Shown here in pieces: positions 10,805-22,628 of a DNA stretch of 64,000 nucleotides; the first letter of the stretch is position 1, and each line of letters opens with the position of its first letter. The notes under the pieces were generated by a model. The model ran no database searches, was not told the DNA's origin, and saw only the letters and a list, made by a program, of their open reading frames with translations. A program made the position numbers and the translations under genes. This stretch comes from Magicicada septendecula (Eukaryota > Arthropoda > Insecta > Hemiptera > Cicadidae). Where the stretch lies: the NCBI GenBank assembly GCA_034769895.1, contig CM068369.1, forward strand, positions 423,261,479 through 423,325,478, given 5' to 3'.

Positions 10805-11375
10805 ATTTGAAAGACATGTTTGAAATGGTATCCAAGTCACTTATTGACAACATCTGTATAATATTTACCTTATTTCTTCCGTCGTGTGACTTCGTTTTGT
10901 GTTTTGATTTGATTTTACGCGTTCCGAGACATATGTCGTCAGAAATAAATAAAATAAAAATTCACTCTTGCGAGGTCGTTACATATTAAAATACAAACAT
11001 TCGAAAACGGTTACACACATACCCGCTTTACTTGAGTGTGCACTCGAGTCGGACCGATCGGACACTGATTATCAATAGCTACCGTGTAGACAGGTTTATT
11101 GTGGTATCATAGAGCGGGTTTGATTTAAAATTTAAATGATCGTTTAACACGCAGTCACGACTGTGTGCGTCATTGTACGCCCTATATATCTCAAATTCTT
11201 CCAAGGCGTTCATGTAAGTGCCTTTATTACAAAAATACATGGGTTTCAAGTTGGAAACAAAGCTTGTATATTTATTGACAACTATGCACGTCACTTGATA
11301 AACGAAAATCACAAATTTTTAACATCCCATCCCAAAATTTTAAAAACTTATTATTAACATATTCTTAATATATGT
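10805..11375 (-). mobile_element. Penelope-like element 3' fragment (copy C)
   Basis: The minus strand 11,079-11,312 encodes 'YMNALEEFEIYRAYND' and 'FKSNPLYDTTI', matching the GIY-YIG tail of copy B ('LNTAEQYEIYKHH', 'YKSHTLFDTII'). Downstream on the minus strand near 10,915-10,945 is a degenerate hammerhead-like string: CTGACGA, a short stem, then GGAACGCGT. No RT remains. It lies next to the Helitron's 3' end. Confidence 0.6.
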
Positions 11376-11394
11376 TTATATATTATCAACTAGC

Positions 11395-11425
11395 TGTTAC
11401 CCGCGACTTCGTCCGCGTGGAATTT
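11395..11425 (-). other. Helitron 3'-terminal hairpin
   Basis: On the minus strand CGCGGA-CGAAG-TCGCG can fold into a short GC-rich stem, followed by GGTAACAG and the terminal CTAG. This hairpin-CTRR arrangement is the established Helitron termination signal. Confidence 0.8.
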
Positions 11426-11647
11426 CATAAAAAATGTTTGTTCAGTTCGCTGAGTTAACGAAAAGTTAATAATTATGCATTCCTCGTAAAGAAATACCCA
11501 TGCTAAGTTTAGTCTCATTCTTATTCTTTGCGAGTCGATGTTTCGTGTTTTTTAATTTTTTTTTTCATTTTTTTTTGGTTTTTCGTTTTTTAATTTTTTT
11601 ATTTATTTCTTTGTTTTTTGTTCATTTTTTGGCTTTTTGTATTAACC

Positions 11648-12046
11648 TCATTGAAAAATCTCTTTATATACAATGTTAGGTGTACGACTTCCTTGGGCTA
11701 AAACAATAACGCTAGTGGCATCCCTCGCACTTGAACATGCCACGTATAGCTGCCCATGGGTAAAGCAACCCTTAGTTAAATCTATGCCAGCTTTGCTCAA
11801 GGTTTGCCCTTGTGACTTGTTGATCGTCACAGCAAAGCTGACATTGATAGGAAATTGCAGTCTTTTGAATTGAAAGGGAAAATTCGACAGTATTATGGGA
11901 ATTCGTGGTATAAACACTGTCTCACCTTTTCCGCATCCGGATATTATACAACCTTCTATAACATTTTTTTGCAATGACACTACTCGCAATCTAGTACCAC
12001 TGCAAAGTTTCGGTGGGTTTAAATTACGGAGTAGTATGATGGGCAC
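11648..12046 (-). pseudogene. Helitron helicase, C-terminal part
   Basis: The 132-codon piece completes the SF1B (Pif1-type) helicase. 'CSGTRLRVVSL' and 'SFAVTINKSQGQTL' match the late helicase motifs of Helitron proteins, where the TINKSQGQT segment contacts nucleotide and DNA. 'GQLYVACSSARD' replaces the usual 'GQLYVA.SR.' end. It is in a different frame from the preceding piece (12,061-13,545). The frame break lies near 12,050-12,065, just after a stop. It is the 3'-most coding part before the Helitron terminus. Confidence 0.85.
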
Positions 12047-12060
12047 GCCAATCTTAAGTT

Positions 12061-13545
12061 CTAGTTTGTGAGAGGTAGACCAGGCACAGTTATACTGTTT
12101 AAAAATTCTGTTGGATAATTAACAGCTTCATCCGGATTGCAAACTGTATTGATGGAAATATATGTTTGTGATTCACCAGGAAGCTTATCTAAAATGCGCT
12201 GATTAAGCGCAGTAACCTGGTCATTCATTGGTGCTAAAATTGATCTTTCACACAGCCACGAATCTTCTTTTATATTGAGATTGTGAACATCATCATAAAT
12301 ACTATTTATTAAAGTTTCAGTGTCCGCCACAACCTGACAAAGACCGGCAGGTAGTTCTATATCATGAGTATCATTCACTTCTGGACACTTCCCCTCTCCT
12401 ACATCTAGGAGAATTTTGCTAAATTCTGAATCGGCTGAATGTGCTCTCATGTTTTCTTTTAAATGAAGTTTTTTACAATGTCTCCAAAGTACTGAACGTT
12501 TTAAACAGGTGTTAATTTCATCCGCTCGCGTACCTTTAGTCACAACTGGTAATATTTGCCTACAATCTCCAGCGAATAAAAATGTTACTCCTCCAAATAA
12601 TTGAGTATTACCTCTTAGGTCTTGCATTGTTCTGTTCACGGCTTCGATTGAAATTTTGTTTGCCATAGTGCATTCGTCCCAGACTACAAAGACACAATCT
12701 TGTAATACTTTGGCTTTATGACTATTTTTTGATACACTGCAGACTGGATTTTCCATATGCTCTGCTTCTATTGGTATTTTAAACATGGAATGTGCTGTTT
12801 TTCCCCCAGGAAGTAAAGCTGCAGCTATTCCTGAAGACGTGACTGCTATGGCAATCTTTTTTTCTGAACGTATTTTGGCCAGTAAAAGATTTATCAAAAA
12901 TGTCTTGCCGGTACCACCTGGAGCGTCTAAAAAATATACACCACCAGCGTTAGCAGCATTCACACTGTCAATGAGGAGTCGGTAAACTTGATTTTGTTCA
13001 TTGTTTAATCTTGGTTCATTCTGATTTATCGTATGTTGAAGTTCAACTGGGTCAAAATTTATGTGTTCAATATATTCTCTGTTCAAATTATCAACAATCC
13101 CATCGGTCGCTTGTGGAGATGGTAAACCATAATGAGGGAGAGTATTGCCGCCTATGGAAAGAAAAATGTCTTGTAACGTAAACAGAGCACGATTAGTAAA
13201 GTTTTCTAAATGAGCATTTATGTCTGCATCTGGGTGATGTCGTTGGAATTCTCTTACATAATCTTCCATGAAATGATCCTTAAACTTGTCCCATAACTCT
13301 GAGGGATTAGAAACATTGCAGAATACCAATATAATGGCGAATAGCTCTCGCAATTTAGATGCGCTGCTGCTTATACTGGCATCTGTTAATGTGTCGCACC
13401 AGTGATTATCGCCTTCTAGTAAACCAAGTGCAAGGCATGCTGCTTGATATGTAGGATGTAAAATACCATTCACTCTTTTGAGACTTTCGAAAGAAGTTGG
13501 TCCCTTGACAACTTTAACAACATCCTTAGATGATAACATTCCCAA
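12061..13545 (-). pseudogene. Helitron Pif1-type helicase, main part
   Basis: A 494-codon piece with 'LDAPGGTGKTFLINLLLAK' (Walker A, residues about 206-224) and 'FVVWDECTMANK' (Walker B, DE at 290-291). 'FLFAGDCRQILPVV' follows near 322-335 and 'LCERSILAPMND' further on. This is the DNA-unwinding half of the Rep-helicase protein used in rolling-circle transposition. Its real start is not the Met at 13,545: the upstream Rep part runs in another frame and a frameshift near 13,500-13,540 joins them. Translation ends at a stop at 12,061 and the last motifs are in the next piece. Confidence 0.88.
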
Positions 13546-15155
13546 TTATTAGGATGAATTATATAAATTCTACCAAGAGTATGCTCGTAAAATATGCCGG
13601 GATGACCCTCCACAGGAGTACCTCGGTGTCGCCGTTGAAATGTTCCATTTTGTTTATTAAATGTGTAATAACCTGGTACTTCTTCATACAATAAAGTGGC
13701 TGCGAATTCGTTGTTATGGCAAAGATCGAAAAACGCCATCAATGTCGTATTTCTCGGATTTTCTACCACTCCACGGACATTGTTTGGATCAAAATAAATT
13801 CTCTGACCATTTTCTAAATGGATGTCCAAATGTGTTACTGCAGGGAAACGATCGTGAATCGGAAATGATAATATGTGCCAGACTGCTTCAGAAGTACTAA
13901 TATATCTTCCATTTTGATATGATGTCACTTCATCGTTAGCATTTGGCACACCAAATACCACCAAGTCTGAACCTTTGTTGACATACTTGCAAATATATTT
14001 TATTGATTTCACACTGCTACAAAGTTTAACATTGATATGTGCTTTAAAAGTGCGTGACAGTACCGGTGAAAATGGAACAATCCAGCGATTGTCGATATCA
14101 ATAGAGTTAATTCGTGATTGGATTGTCGTTTGTATACCACCGTTTTCAGGTAAACGACGTCTGTAAAATGGATAACCATCCTCACCTGTAACAGTTTCTG
14201 TACTAAAAGATTTAGGAAATCTTTTACTACAAATACCGTTCTTCATACACGGCGATTGAGGATTGTAAGGGCCACATGGACCGTGTACCATGTGGGTTTT
14301 TACAACATCAAATAGCTCTGGATCAACTTCTTGGTCTGGCAATTCTCCTCGAATAACATCATTAATTTGCTTAGCTCTTATTTTCGTTTCTAACCATATC
14401 AAAATGTGGGCATGGGGCAAACCACGCTTCTGCCATTCTACACTATACATAAAACAGCACACGGAACCGAAAATTTTTCCTTTCACCAGGAGATCCATAA
14501 TTTTTTTTAGTTTTTGTTTAAAAACTCTTGATACAACATCATGCTGATCAGAAGCCAACTGCCCTGTAAAAAGGTCGTTTGTAATCTCATCCCATTTAGG
14601 GTTGGTCGTGAACGTTATAAAAAGATCGGGACGTCCATATTTCCTAACATAACAAAACGCATCCTGTGTGCGTTGGTGCATATATCTAGGTCCTCCAGTA
14701 AACGATGAAGGTAGAACAACTAACTGACCCAAGTCCTCTACATTCTCATTGTGATTGATTGCGTCTTGAAGGTGAATATAATTTTCAACTCGAAGCTTTT
14801 TTTGATTAGTTCGTATAAAAATGAGTCTCTCTGTTTTGATTTTAGCGTATACGTCAACTAAGTATTGATTAAATAATTGTTTGTAATTATGCAAATGATT
14901 GTACTCATTATTTGTAATCATTAATCGGTAACAATAGTATTGTAGTGCGGAAACTTTTTTTTGGAAATTTGGTTGGCCTGTGTTGGGTTCGACTTGATAG
15001 ACCGCAAAGTTATATCCGTCTTCCCCATAAACAAACATGAGAGGATACTGTAGAGCATCATATGATCTGTGAGTTTCGGCGATTCTCTGCAATCTATTAT
15101 CATGTCTGCGAAGTACTATGTCTTGTTTATCACAATCTTGATTTACCAGTAACAC
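13470..15155 (-). pseudogene. Helitron Rep (HUH nuclease) part
   Basis: A 561-codon piece covering the Helitron_like_N region and Rep nuclease. 'RGLPHAHILIWL' holds the two metal-binding histidines (residues 248 and 250), and 'IKYICKYVNKGSD' holds the two catalytic tyrosines (387 and 391) that nick and rejoin DNA. Neither site is mutated. The annotated Met is only the first one after a TGA stop at 15,215-15,213. The same frame continues upstream, so this was internal to a longer protein. Near 13,500 the frame is lost and the helicase continues in another frame. Confidence 0.88.
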
Positions 15156-15212
15156 AGATACTTCGTTTGTTGTCGGTTCATTATGGCGACCTCTATGCTC
15201 TGCTGAAGGTCG

Positions 15213-15974
15213 TCAGTCAGCATTTATAACTATTTTATAGTCATTTTCGTTTGAATTTGGTGGGAAAGATTGAAGAGCAGTTTTGAAATCACGAATGTAA
15301 CTGTTTATTTCAATAAGCATACTTTGTAAGCTTTCTACTAACAAAGGGTTTAGATTTGGAAAACACTGTAATCTTGTATCCCTTTGTAGTACATAATCGC
15401 TCATGAAATATATTTGTAAAAATGATTCTCTCGCATTATCTACAGGAAGAAGGGAACCAATTAAATGATACACCTGCTCCTGTATTTTAAACGTGGGCAT
15501 ATAATTCCCTTCGTGAACTTCTTTTGCCCCAAAAGAAGTCATTTGAAGAGCCGAATTATAACGTCTAATATTATTTAGGAAATGTTGAGATTGTTCATGT
15601 TCGCCACATAACAAAGACTTAAGTGGCTCAGGTGGCTGCTGAATAGAGTCCAAGTGCACTTTTCCAGAAGAACAACAAATTCCTTTTGACTCATCTTTCC
15701 ACCTTAAAGCTTTACAGTAGTTGCAACACACATTCATAGGGCCTATCTCTGATGCAGCAGAATAATTTATTTGGGCATCATAATTGAACCCACTGTTATG
15801 TTTTTCTCGCCATGCAATATTACGTCTATTAGTTCTTCTTATTTGGTCATTATTCAGTCGTTGTCGCCGGTTCTCTTCACTTTCAATATCCCGCATAGCA
15901 TTTGTCGTTTGTCTGGCAGTGACCAGTCGCCTTTCTCTATCAAAATTCGTTTCTGACTGACGAATGGTACTCAC
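15213..15974 (-). pseudogene. Helitron protein, N-proximal part
   Basis: A 253-codon piece in the same frame as the Rep piece downstream, from which one TGA codon (15,215-15,213) separates it. It has a cysteine cluster 'VCCNYCKALRWKDES' near residue 83, a zinc-ribbon-like element common ahead of the Rep domain in Helitron proteins, then a helical region. Upstream it is separated from the repeat-rich N-terminus by one in-frame stop near 15,989. Read together, the three pieces were a single open frame. Confidence 0.8.
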
Positions 15975-15986
15975 TCTTTCACGGAG

Positions 15987-16583
15987 CTATGCTAAGCGCT
16001 CGATTCTCTGTCCTTGTGACTCATGATATCGATCACATTGTTCTGTGACACGGATGTCATGTTGTTCTTGACTTTCAAATTCACATTGATTTTGGTGATG
16101 ACGACGATCACTTTCCAATCGCTGCTCTCTAGAATCATCTGATTCTAAATATCGTGACACAGAGTGTCGAATACGGTCATCTTCTAATCGCTGCTCTCTA
16201 GAATCGTCTGATTCTAGATTTTGCGACACATAGTGTCGAATACGGTCAACTTTTAATCGCTGCTCTCCAGAATCGTCTGATTCTAGGCTTCGCGAGACAG
16301 CGTGTCGAATACGATCGTTTTCTAGACGCTGTTCTCTAGACTCCTGAGATTCTTGACTCCTTAACAATGAATGACGGGTTCTATCTAACTGTAATCGTTC
16401 GTTTCTCTTAGAACTACTTTCAATGGACCTAGACATGGATTGCCTTAATCTACAATTTGTAAGACAACTTTCTCTATCCTGTTGAGATTCATTTTCACGT
16501 TGCAATCTTTGATTTTTAGCCTTTCTCGTGTTTTTAGAGAGATTTGATTTTCTTTTAGGCATGACTAATGATTGTAAGTGCAC
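15987..16583 (-). pseudogene. Helitron protein N-terminus with 23-residue repeats
   Basis: 198 codons, highly charged. About four copies of a 23-residue repeat lie between residues about 80 and 170. The consensus has ESDDSREQRL followed by a DRIRH motif and a short serine-rich tail. At DNA level this is a 69-bp repeat at roughly 16,090-16,370. Similar Arg/Glu-rich repeats are seen ahead of Rep in some arthropod Helitrons. The likely original start is MPKRKSNLS at about 16,562, nine codons into the open frame, because it follows a basic start pattern. It ends at an in-frame stop, in frame with the next piece. Confidence 0.72.
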
Positions 16584-17199
16584 TTTTTAAATTAGAAAAC
16601 TAAAAAACTAATTTAGAAATATTTATTTTAACTTAACTAAATAAATAAGTAATTTATCAAGTAAATAAAAAAACTTAACTATTTAATACGAACGAATTTT
16701 CATGAAAGAAAACCAAACGACGTTAAACATTTATCTCTAATTATATTATTATATTATAACTTAAAAGTCTCACTGCTAGAAAACAATTTTTTAAGGCGCG
16801 CGTTGAGACACAACCATCTGCAACAGCCCACGCGACAAGCAACCTTTGTTATATTAAGTCGGAGGAGGAAGTTGGAGGGGGAAGCGGTGAGAGGCGCCTT
16901 TCGGTCCGACGACGGCAGCGGCGTGCGCGTGGGGCACGTGTTGCTCGACTTTTTTCTTTTTTTTTCCAAAATAAAAGTAGCCTAAGTTACTCCTTATAAC
17001 ATCAGCTATCTGCCAGTGAAAGCCCGTCAAAATCGGTCCAGCCGTTTCGGAGATTAGCCGGAACAAACAGACAGACAGACAAAAATTTTAAAAATTGTTT
17101 TTTTGTTATAAGTACCTTATATACTTTCATATGCATTTAGTAAAAAGCTGTTATTTTGACATTACAAACAGACACTTCAATTTTATTTATTTGTATAGA

Positions 17200-17444
17200 T
17201 AAATATTGATAAAATGATTTTGGTAATGAAATTTTTCTCGAACTATAATATTTCTGGTTTCTTAAGAATTAAATTTAATTTAAAATAAATATTATGATTT
17301 TTATTTTAATATAAAATTTTATATTTATTTAATTATATTAAGGATAAGCTAAGTATAATTTCTATAATATTTTAATTTTCAATTAATCAAATAGGGCTGC
17401 AATCAGCCCTTTTATATGAGTAAGTTAAATTTTATTTTCACTTT
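17200..17444. other. AT-rich intron DNA
   Basis: Very AT-rich host flank at the Helitron 5' end. No feature was recognised. Confidence 0.5.
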
Positions 17445-17590
17445 AAATATACCGAGGAAGAGGTGGGAAGATGGCGTTGCAGAGGATGCGAGACACATGG
17501 GGATAAGAAACTGGAGGAGGGTTGCAGTGGATAGAGTGGATTGGAAGCGGAGACTGGTGGAGGCCAGGGCCCGATTTGGGCTGTAGCGCC
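17445..17590 (+). pseudogene. LINE reverse transcriptase C-terminal fragment
   Basis: The plus strand reads 'PRKRWEDGVAEDARHMG', 'RNWRRVAVDRVDWKRRL' and 'EARARFGL', the conserved tail after the RT of many arthropod non-LTR elements (GRP..RW.D.V...D). Only about 45 residues remain. Its strand is opposite to the LINEs at 6.5-10.8 kb. Confidence 0.6.
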
Positions 17591-17763
17591 ATAGGAGAGA
17601 GAGATATGAGGTAAGCTGTTGATCAGTACACACCGATGCCTACTTAGTAGAGATAAACAAACTGTGCTGCGCACACATGCACACACACTTGACCACTTTA
17701 ACCTAGCCGAGTGTATATAGTAATATGATAAGTTAATAGATAATACATTAGTCACAACACTGA

Positions 17764-19363
17764 TAAAAAATATCAATATGGAGAACCATATATGACTTCC
17801 ATGTTCTAAGATTTATATTTAAAATCATTTACGAAATGAAATGCTTCCATAGAAACTACTTCTTTCCACTTATTGCTTCAGCCTTAACCACAGTACTGTG
17901 GTCACTAACGTATACCACCACATGTTATCGCACTCGATTTTCACTGATGATGGCAGTCGACGGCACTGCAGAAATGTCTGGTTTTGCAGAAAACATTGGA
18001 CTACGGCCAAACAGCCTGGGAAGGAATTTTAACAACAAACTACTACTTTGTTGCCGATAACGTGGTACACATAAAAATTATCCCCTCCCCCTTCAACTAT
18101 AATTTTCAATTATATAAAATTACCCCCACCCTGTTCACCTAGCCTCTTCATTTATAGATATTTCATCTACGTTTCTACAGTGGATTATTAAGATCTTCTT
18201 ATCAGGATACTTTATTTATCAAAATTAAGTACTTTACTCTTTTTACAACAAGAAATGTTTCTGGTAAACTGCCCTTTCCCCATAACCGATCTTCACCAAA
18301 ATCAATAGGCCTTGAGTCTTCTACAACTCAGGCACATATGTAAAAAATTATTAGTTTCTGTTTGAATTTACGGCAGTTATCGTTCATCATGAAAAAATGT
18401 CTCTTGTTACAACATAAAATGTTGCAGGTAAACTACCCCTTTCCCTTAACCAATCTTCACCAAAATCAATAGGTCTTGAGTCCTCTACAATTCAGGGACG
18501 CATGCAAAACATTATTTTATTCTGTTTAAATGTGCGGCAGTTATCGTTCGTCATAGAAACAATTACGCTTGTTTAAACATTAAAGGTGGCAGGTAAACTA
18601 CCCCTTTTCCTTAACCGATCTTCACAAAAATCAACAGACCTTGAGTACTTACAACTTCAGTAACGTATGCAAAAAATTATTTGATTCTCTTTGAATATGC
18701 GGCAGTTATCATTCGTCATAAAAATAAAATTACCCTTTTAAAACATAAAACGTTGCAGATAAACTACCCATTTCCCTTAACCGATCGTCACCAAAATCAA
18801 TAGGCCTTCAGTCCTTTACAATTCAGTGATGCACACAAAACATTATTTGATTCTGTTTGAATGTGCGGCAGTTATCGTTCGTCATAGAAAAAATTACCCT
18901 TGTTAAAACATAAAATGTGGCAGGTAAACTACCCCTTTCCCTTAACCGATCTTTACCAAAAACAATAAGTCTTGAGACTCTACAATTCAGGGCTGTATGC
19001 GAAACATTATTTGATTCTGTCGAATTTTGCGGCTGTTATCGTTTGCCATAGAAAAAAATTATCCTTGATAAAAAAAAAGTTGCAGGTAAACTACCCCATT
19101 CCCTTAACCGATCTTCACCAAAAACAATAGGTCTTGAGTACTCTGCAAATCAGGACTGTATGCAAAAAAGTATTTGATTCTGTTTGAATTTGCGGCTGTT
19201 ATCGTTTGCCATAGAAAAAAAATCTACAGACACACAGACACTTTTCGAAAAATGACTTTTTTCATGTTTTGAGTGTAGTACAATCAGAATCTGCAATAAT
19301 CTTGACCACGATTTTTTTTGCCATCACCATACTTCCATTTCCTTATGGAACATGGAAGTAAAA
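17764..19363 (+). repeat. Single copy of the 158-bp repeat element
   Basis: It starts with 'TATGGAGAACCATA' and 'TGACTTCCATGTTCTAAG', the leader of the array units at 48.5-64 kb. It continues with about seven diverged 158-bp repeats (words such as GCAGGTAAACTACCCC and CCGATCTTCACCAAAA). It ends with the right terminal sequence (TTTTGAGTGTAGTACAATCA ... GGAAGTAAAA). The left inverted terminus is missing. It is far more diverged than the array copies and so older. Confidence 0.85.
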
Positions 19364-19849
19364 TAATACCCCAATAAACTATACAAAGATAATAGTAACA
19401 ATACAATACCAGTGAGAACCATCTGTATGGTTACATCTGAGATGATACTGCTTGGATATATGATAATCACTGTGCATTAATACACACCATGAATAATAAG
19501 TATTGTCATTTATAAATGACTTGTCAGATGAAAAATTAAACAAAACAGAGACTTATATTCTCTTCTCATGAAGACTCCATCACTTTCTAAGGTAAATTAC
19601 TTCAATTCTACATGCCTAATCTTTTTTAGAGCCACAGACATATAATTCGAGATTTGTGTTATGAAATATACAGTCTACTAAATTCACATACAAATCATAA
19701 CAATTCATTCTTATACAGCCCTTGGCCAAATTATTTAGGCTATTGATGAAGTAAAATAAAAATTATCAGTTTCAATTTTAATTGTTTTTCCACTTTGTTT
19801 AACTTTCACAGTAGCTAACTAGAAAGTTATATAATATTTATGTAACACT
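19364..19849. other. Intron, no feature recognised
   Basis: AT-rich sequence between the 158-bp element and a possible Tc1 remnant. Confidence 0.4.
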
Positions 19850-20010
19850 GTAGTCAGTTATGAGATCCTTGGATCTCAACCCAATCAAGAATGCATTGGC
19901 GCTTTTGAAATGAGAAACATAAAAGAAAATCATTACTCATAATAAAATACAACTCATTGCTAAACTAACTGAGACTAGAATCATAATGGTTCTTTAAAGG
20001 AAAGTTTAAA
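19850..20010 (+). pseudogene. Possible Tc1-like transposase remnant
   Basis: The plus strand reads 'LDLNPIKNALALLK', close to the 'SPDLNPIENLW..LK' segment holding the last catalytic acid region of Tc1-like transposases. It is followed by a broken continuation with a stop. Only about 50 residues are visible and no TIRs were identified, so the call is tentative. Confidence 0.45.
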
Positions 20011-20779
20011 ATTACGTCAAGGATAATCAGGCTTACAGTAGTGATACAAATTTAATAATAGAAAAATTAAGTTTTATCTGACATTTCATTACTTATGTTT
20101 GTGAGAAAATAAATTTTCTTAGGTCCTATCACTATTTTTAATTGTCTAATAAAACTATCCCAGAATTTTTAGTTTTTCTTGCAGTGGCCTAGTAATTCAG
20201 TCAGGGACTGAACGTCACAGGACGCAAGCAAAGACCTAATATGATTCTACAAGTATGTTTGTTTTATGTTCTATTGTCTTCCCTCTGCTTTCTGTGTTGT
20301 GATGCTGATATAATCATCACATATCTACAAGTATAGCAATAAATTTTTGAATAAATGGTACAACTTCAATTACTCAATTCTTTAAAAATCTTCATGAATC
20401 AATATCTAAGAATACAATGGAACCTCACTAATTCATCTCCCTTTGTAATTCGTCACCCACTCAAGCTTTCTTTTATTTTTTTATTATTAAGAAGCGAGTA
20501 ACAAGTACAATCTAATTATAGGCGGGATAAACCAGAAATGTGTTGATTGTGGCCAGGGTTCTAATAATAGCCAGAATGGATTTCGGAAGGTATTGGTTCC
20601 AAGAATGGGTATTTTGTACTTGTGTGCATGGGCATAATAAGTGTTGTGTTGTGTTGTGTTGTTACAGTGTAATACGTTTCCAAAAATTCAGCCTTGCCGA
20701 GGCCTTATGCTCAGTCATGTCTCCTCATGGTTAGTCATGTCTACTAAATGTACTCATTATAAAAGTCTCGATTGAGCAA

Positions 20780-21096
20780 AAAATATGAAATTCTCCAGCT
20801 CCTTTGGAAAGGCAAAATGCAACTTGAATTGAAAATGGTAATCAAATTGAAGAGTTTAAGTACAAAACCAAAGCTGTAGAAGGGAATAATGTGTTGAAAA
20901 GAAAAATATTAGCAGCAGTCACTCTAGAAAAATTTGAAGAAACCATGTTCATATGGTTCACTCAGCAGCGGTCGAAATGAATTCCATTAAGTGGGCCAAT
21001 TATCATTTAAAAAGTTGTCCAAATCAATCAAAAACTTAATGGTGACCCAAATTTTAAAGCAAGTTAGGGTTGGCTCCATAGGTTTAAGGAGAGGCT
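20780..21096 (+). pseudogene. Tigger transposase, CENP-B-like DNA-binding part
   Basis: The plus strand reads 'VTLEKFEETMFIWFTQQRS', then 'IPLSGPII' and a 'HRFKER'-like end, matching the second helix-turn-helix (CENPB/Tc5 type) of pogo/Tigger transposases. There is a stop right after QQRSK and frameshifts on either side. Coding similarity stops at about 21,096 at the edge of an insert and resumes at 22,310 with 'HGIRELQIRGKKLSA'. Confidence 0.72.
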
Positions 21097-22310
21097 GTGA
21101 TGGTACAATCATGGTACATTTTTGGAATTACTTTAAATATGGTAACTAGAACATAACTATTGTATTTTTCTATTTTTGTCATACTAAACCCAACCTTAAA
21201 CACCCGATACGAATATACAGTGAGTGTAGTGTAGGACAATATTTGTCAGGATTTGAACCAATTCATAGCAAAATATGTGTAACATCACAAAAACAGTGTG
21301 CAGTTATTGCGATAACCGAGCCAAACCTTAATTACGTCAGAGGCGGAGAATGTGTTGACAACGACAACACGGCGCTGTCAACAAGTTAAACAATGGGATG
21401 GTGACGTCAGTACACCCCACTTCCGCAAAATCCAACAAAGAATTGTCGTCATTTCTTCTGCAGCTCTGATCAACGCCGGCCGGCAACCCGTTCACTTACG
21501 GGTGAATTTTACTTTTTAGACCACTGTAGGTGGTTAATAAACAGTATAAATATCTATATTCAAAATATACTAAGGAAAGTTACAGTTCGGCTTTGTGTAG
21601 GCGTCCTCGGCCGATGAATCGTCCGTAAAAAGATCGACGTTTAGAATCGGTCCCACGACGGTGGGTTACGTAGGTTGACACAAAGGTGCCCCATCAAGCG
21701 CCGTAAAATCATACCGATTGTGCCGATGTCGGGACGATGCTAGCAGTGCGAGGAGGCCGACACGAAATGGGTGAGAACGTTCCTTGTACACTTTAAATCC
21801 TTTCATTATTTCCCAATATAAAATTTTATTGTAGAAATCAATTATTTACAAAATTATTTAAAATTTCAATATATTTAAAAGGAGCTCCACAATTCATAAA
21901 AGTTTGTACCATGAGTATGGAAGAGCGAGTGGTTGTGTGTGTGTGTAGTAATTCCTAAGTGCTGGGTTGAGCACCACTATATAAATATATATTATTATTG
22001 TATAATCATTAAACTTATAGAAGTAAATAATCAAATATTATTATTACACATTATGTTTTTGGAAGGGTTAAAGTTGGTTTTGAAAACAGGTATGTAAAAC
22101 AAATAGAGAATAAAAAGGGGTATTTCATTGGTAACAAACAGAACAGCTGTTTTTATTTCAAGCAATTTCCGTTCCTCAACTTCGCGTAACGAAATCCTGG
22201 CCCATGACTTATGTAACAAAGATGGCGTCCTAGTTTGTGTATACATAACCACATTTGTGAGATATAATATATCGTATCTATAAATCAAAATAAACGTAAG
22301 TTCACAAGGC
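21097..22310. mobile_element. Unclassified 1.2-kb insertion inside Tigger
   Basis: It separates two pieces of Tigger coding that would otherwise be adjacent. The left and middle part (about 21,300-21,780) is unusually GC- and CpG-rich for this window; the right part is AT-rich and has a weak 93-codon minus frame (22,031-22,312). AGG occurs at both junctions. No transposase, RT or clear terminal repeats were seen. It could be a non-autonomous element or captured host sequence. Confidence 0.45.
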
Positions 22311-22628
22311 ATGGTATTCGGGAGCTACAAATCAGAGGGAAGAAGCTCAGTGCAAACAGTGAAATAGTGTCGTGATATCATGAAAAACTAAGTGCTTCAT
22401 GACATAAAATATCAATTGTAATTTACTGCCCATGAAATATTATGCCAAAATAATGCATGGATGTAACAGAAATATTCCAGTAATGGCTGAAAGAGGAATT
22501 TCGACCTTAGGTACTGTTTTACTTAAGAAAAAAATATCTGCCAGAAAAGGCTCTATTAATCTTGGATAATGGTTCTGCCCATTCTCTTGATGATTTAGAA
22601 GAATGTTCATCTGATTCAAACGGCATCC
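22310..22628 (+). pseudogene. Tigger transposase, middle part up to the gypsy insertion
   Basis: Broken plus-strand coding: 'GIRELQIRGKKLSANSE' from about 22,315, then pieces leading to 'LILDNGSAHSLDD' near 22,560, which matches the 'LLLDNAPAH' segment containing the second catalytic aspartate of pogo-family DDE transposases. It is cut at 22,628 by the 5' LTR and resumes at 31,800 ('IHLPANMTSLLQS'). Confidence 0.75.

Larger units (their letters stand above)
11390..17199 (-). mobile_element. Near-complete autonomous Helitron (5,810 bp)
   Basis: The element reads on the minus strand. Its 5' end is TC at 17,199-17,198 (TCTATACAAATAAATAAAAT), preceded by host A at 17,200. Its 3' end is CTAG at 11,393-11,390, followed by host T at 11,389. 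This fits the Helitron rule of insertion between A and T with no target duplication. About 10 nt before CTAG, CGCGGACGAAGTCGCG forms the usual 3' hairpin. Inside are a HUH Rep nuclease and a Pif1-type helicase, coded by one former frame now broken by two stops and two frameshifts. Both ends and most coding are kept, so inactivation is recent. Confidence 0.92.
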
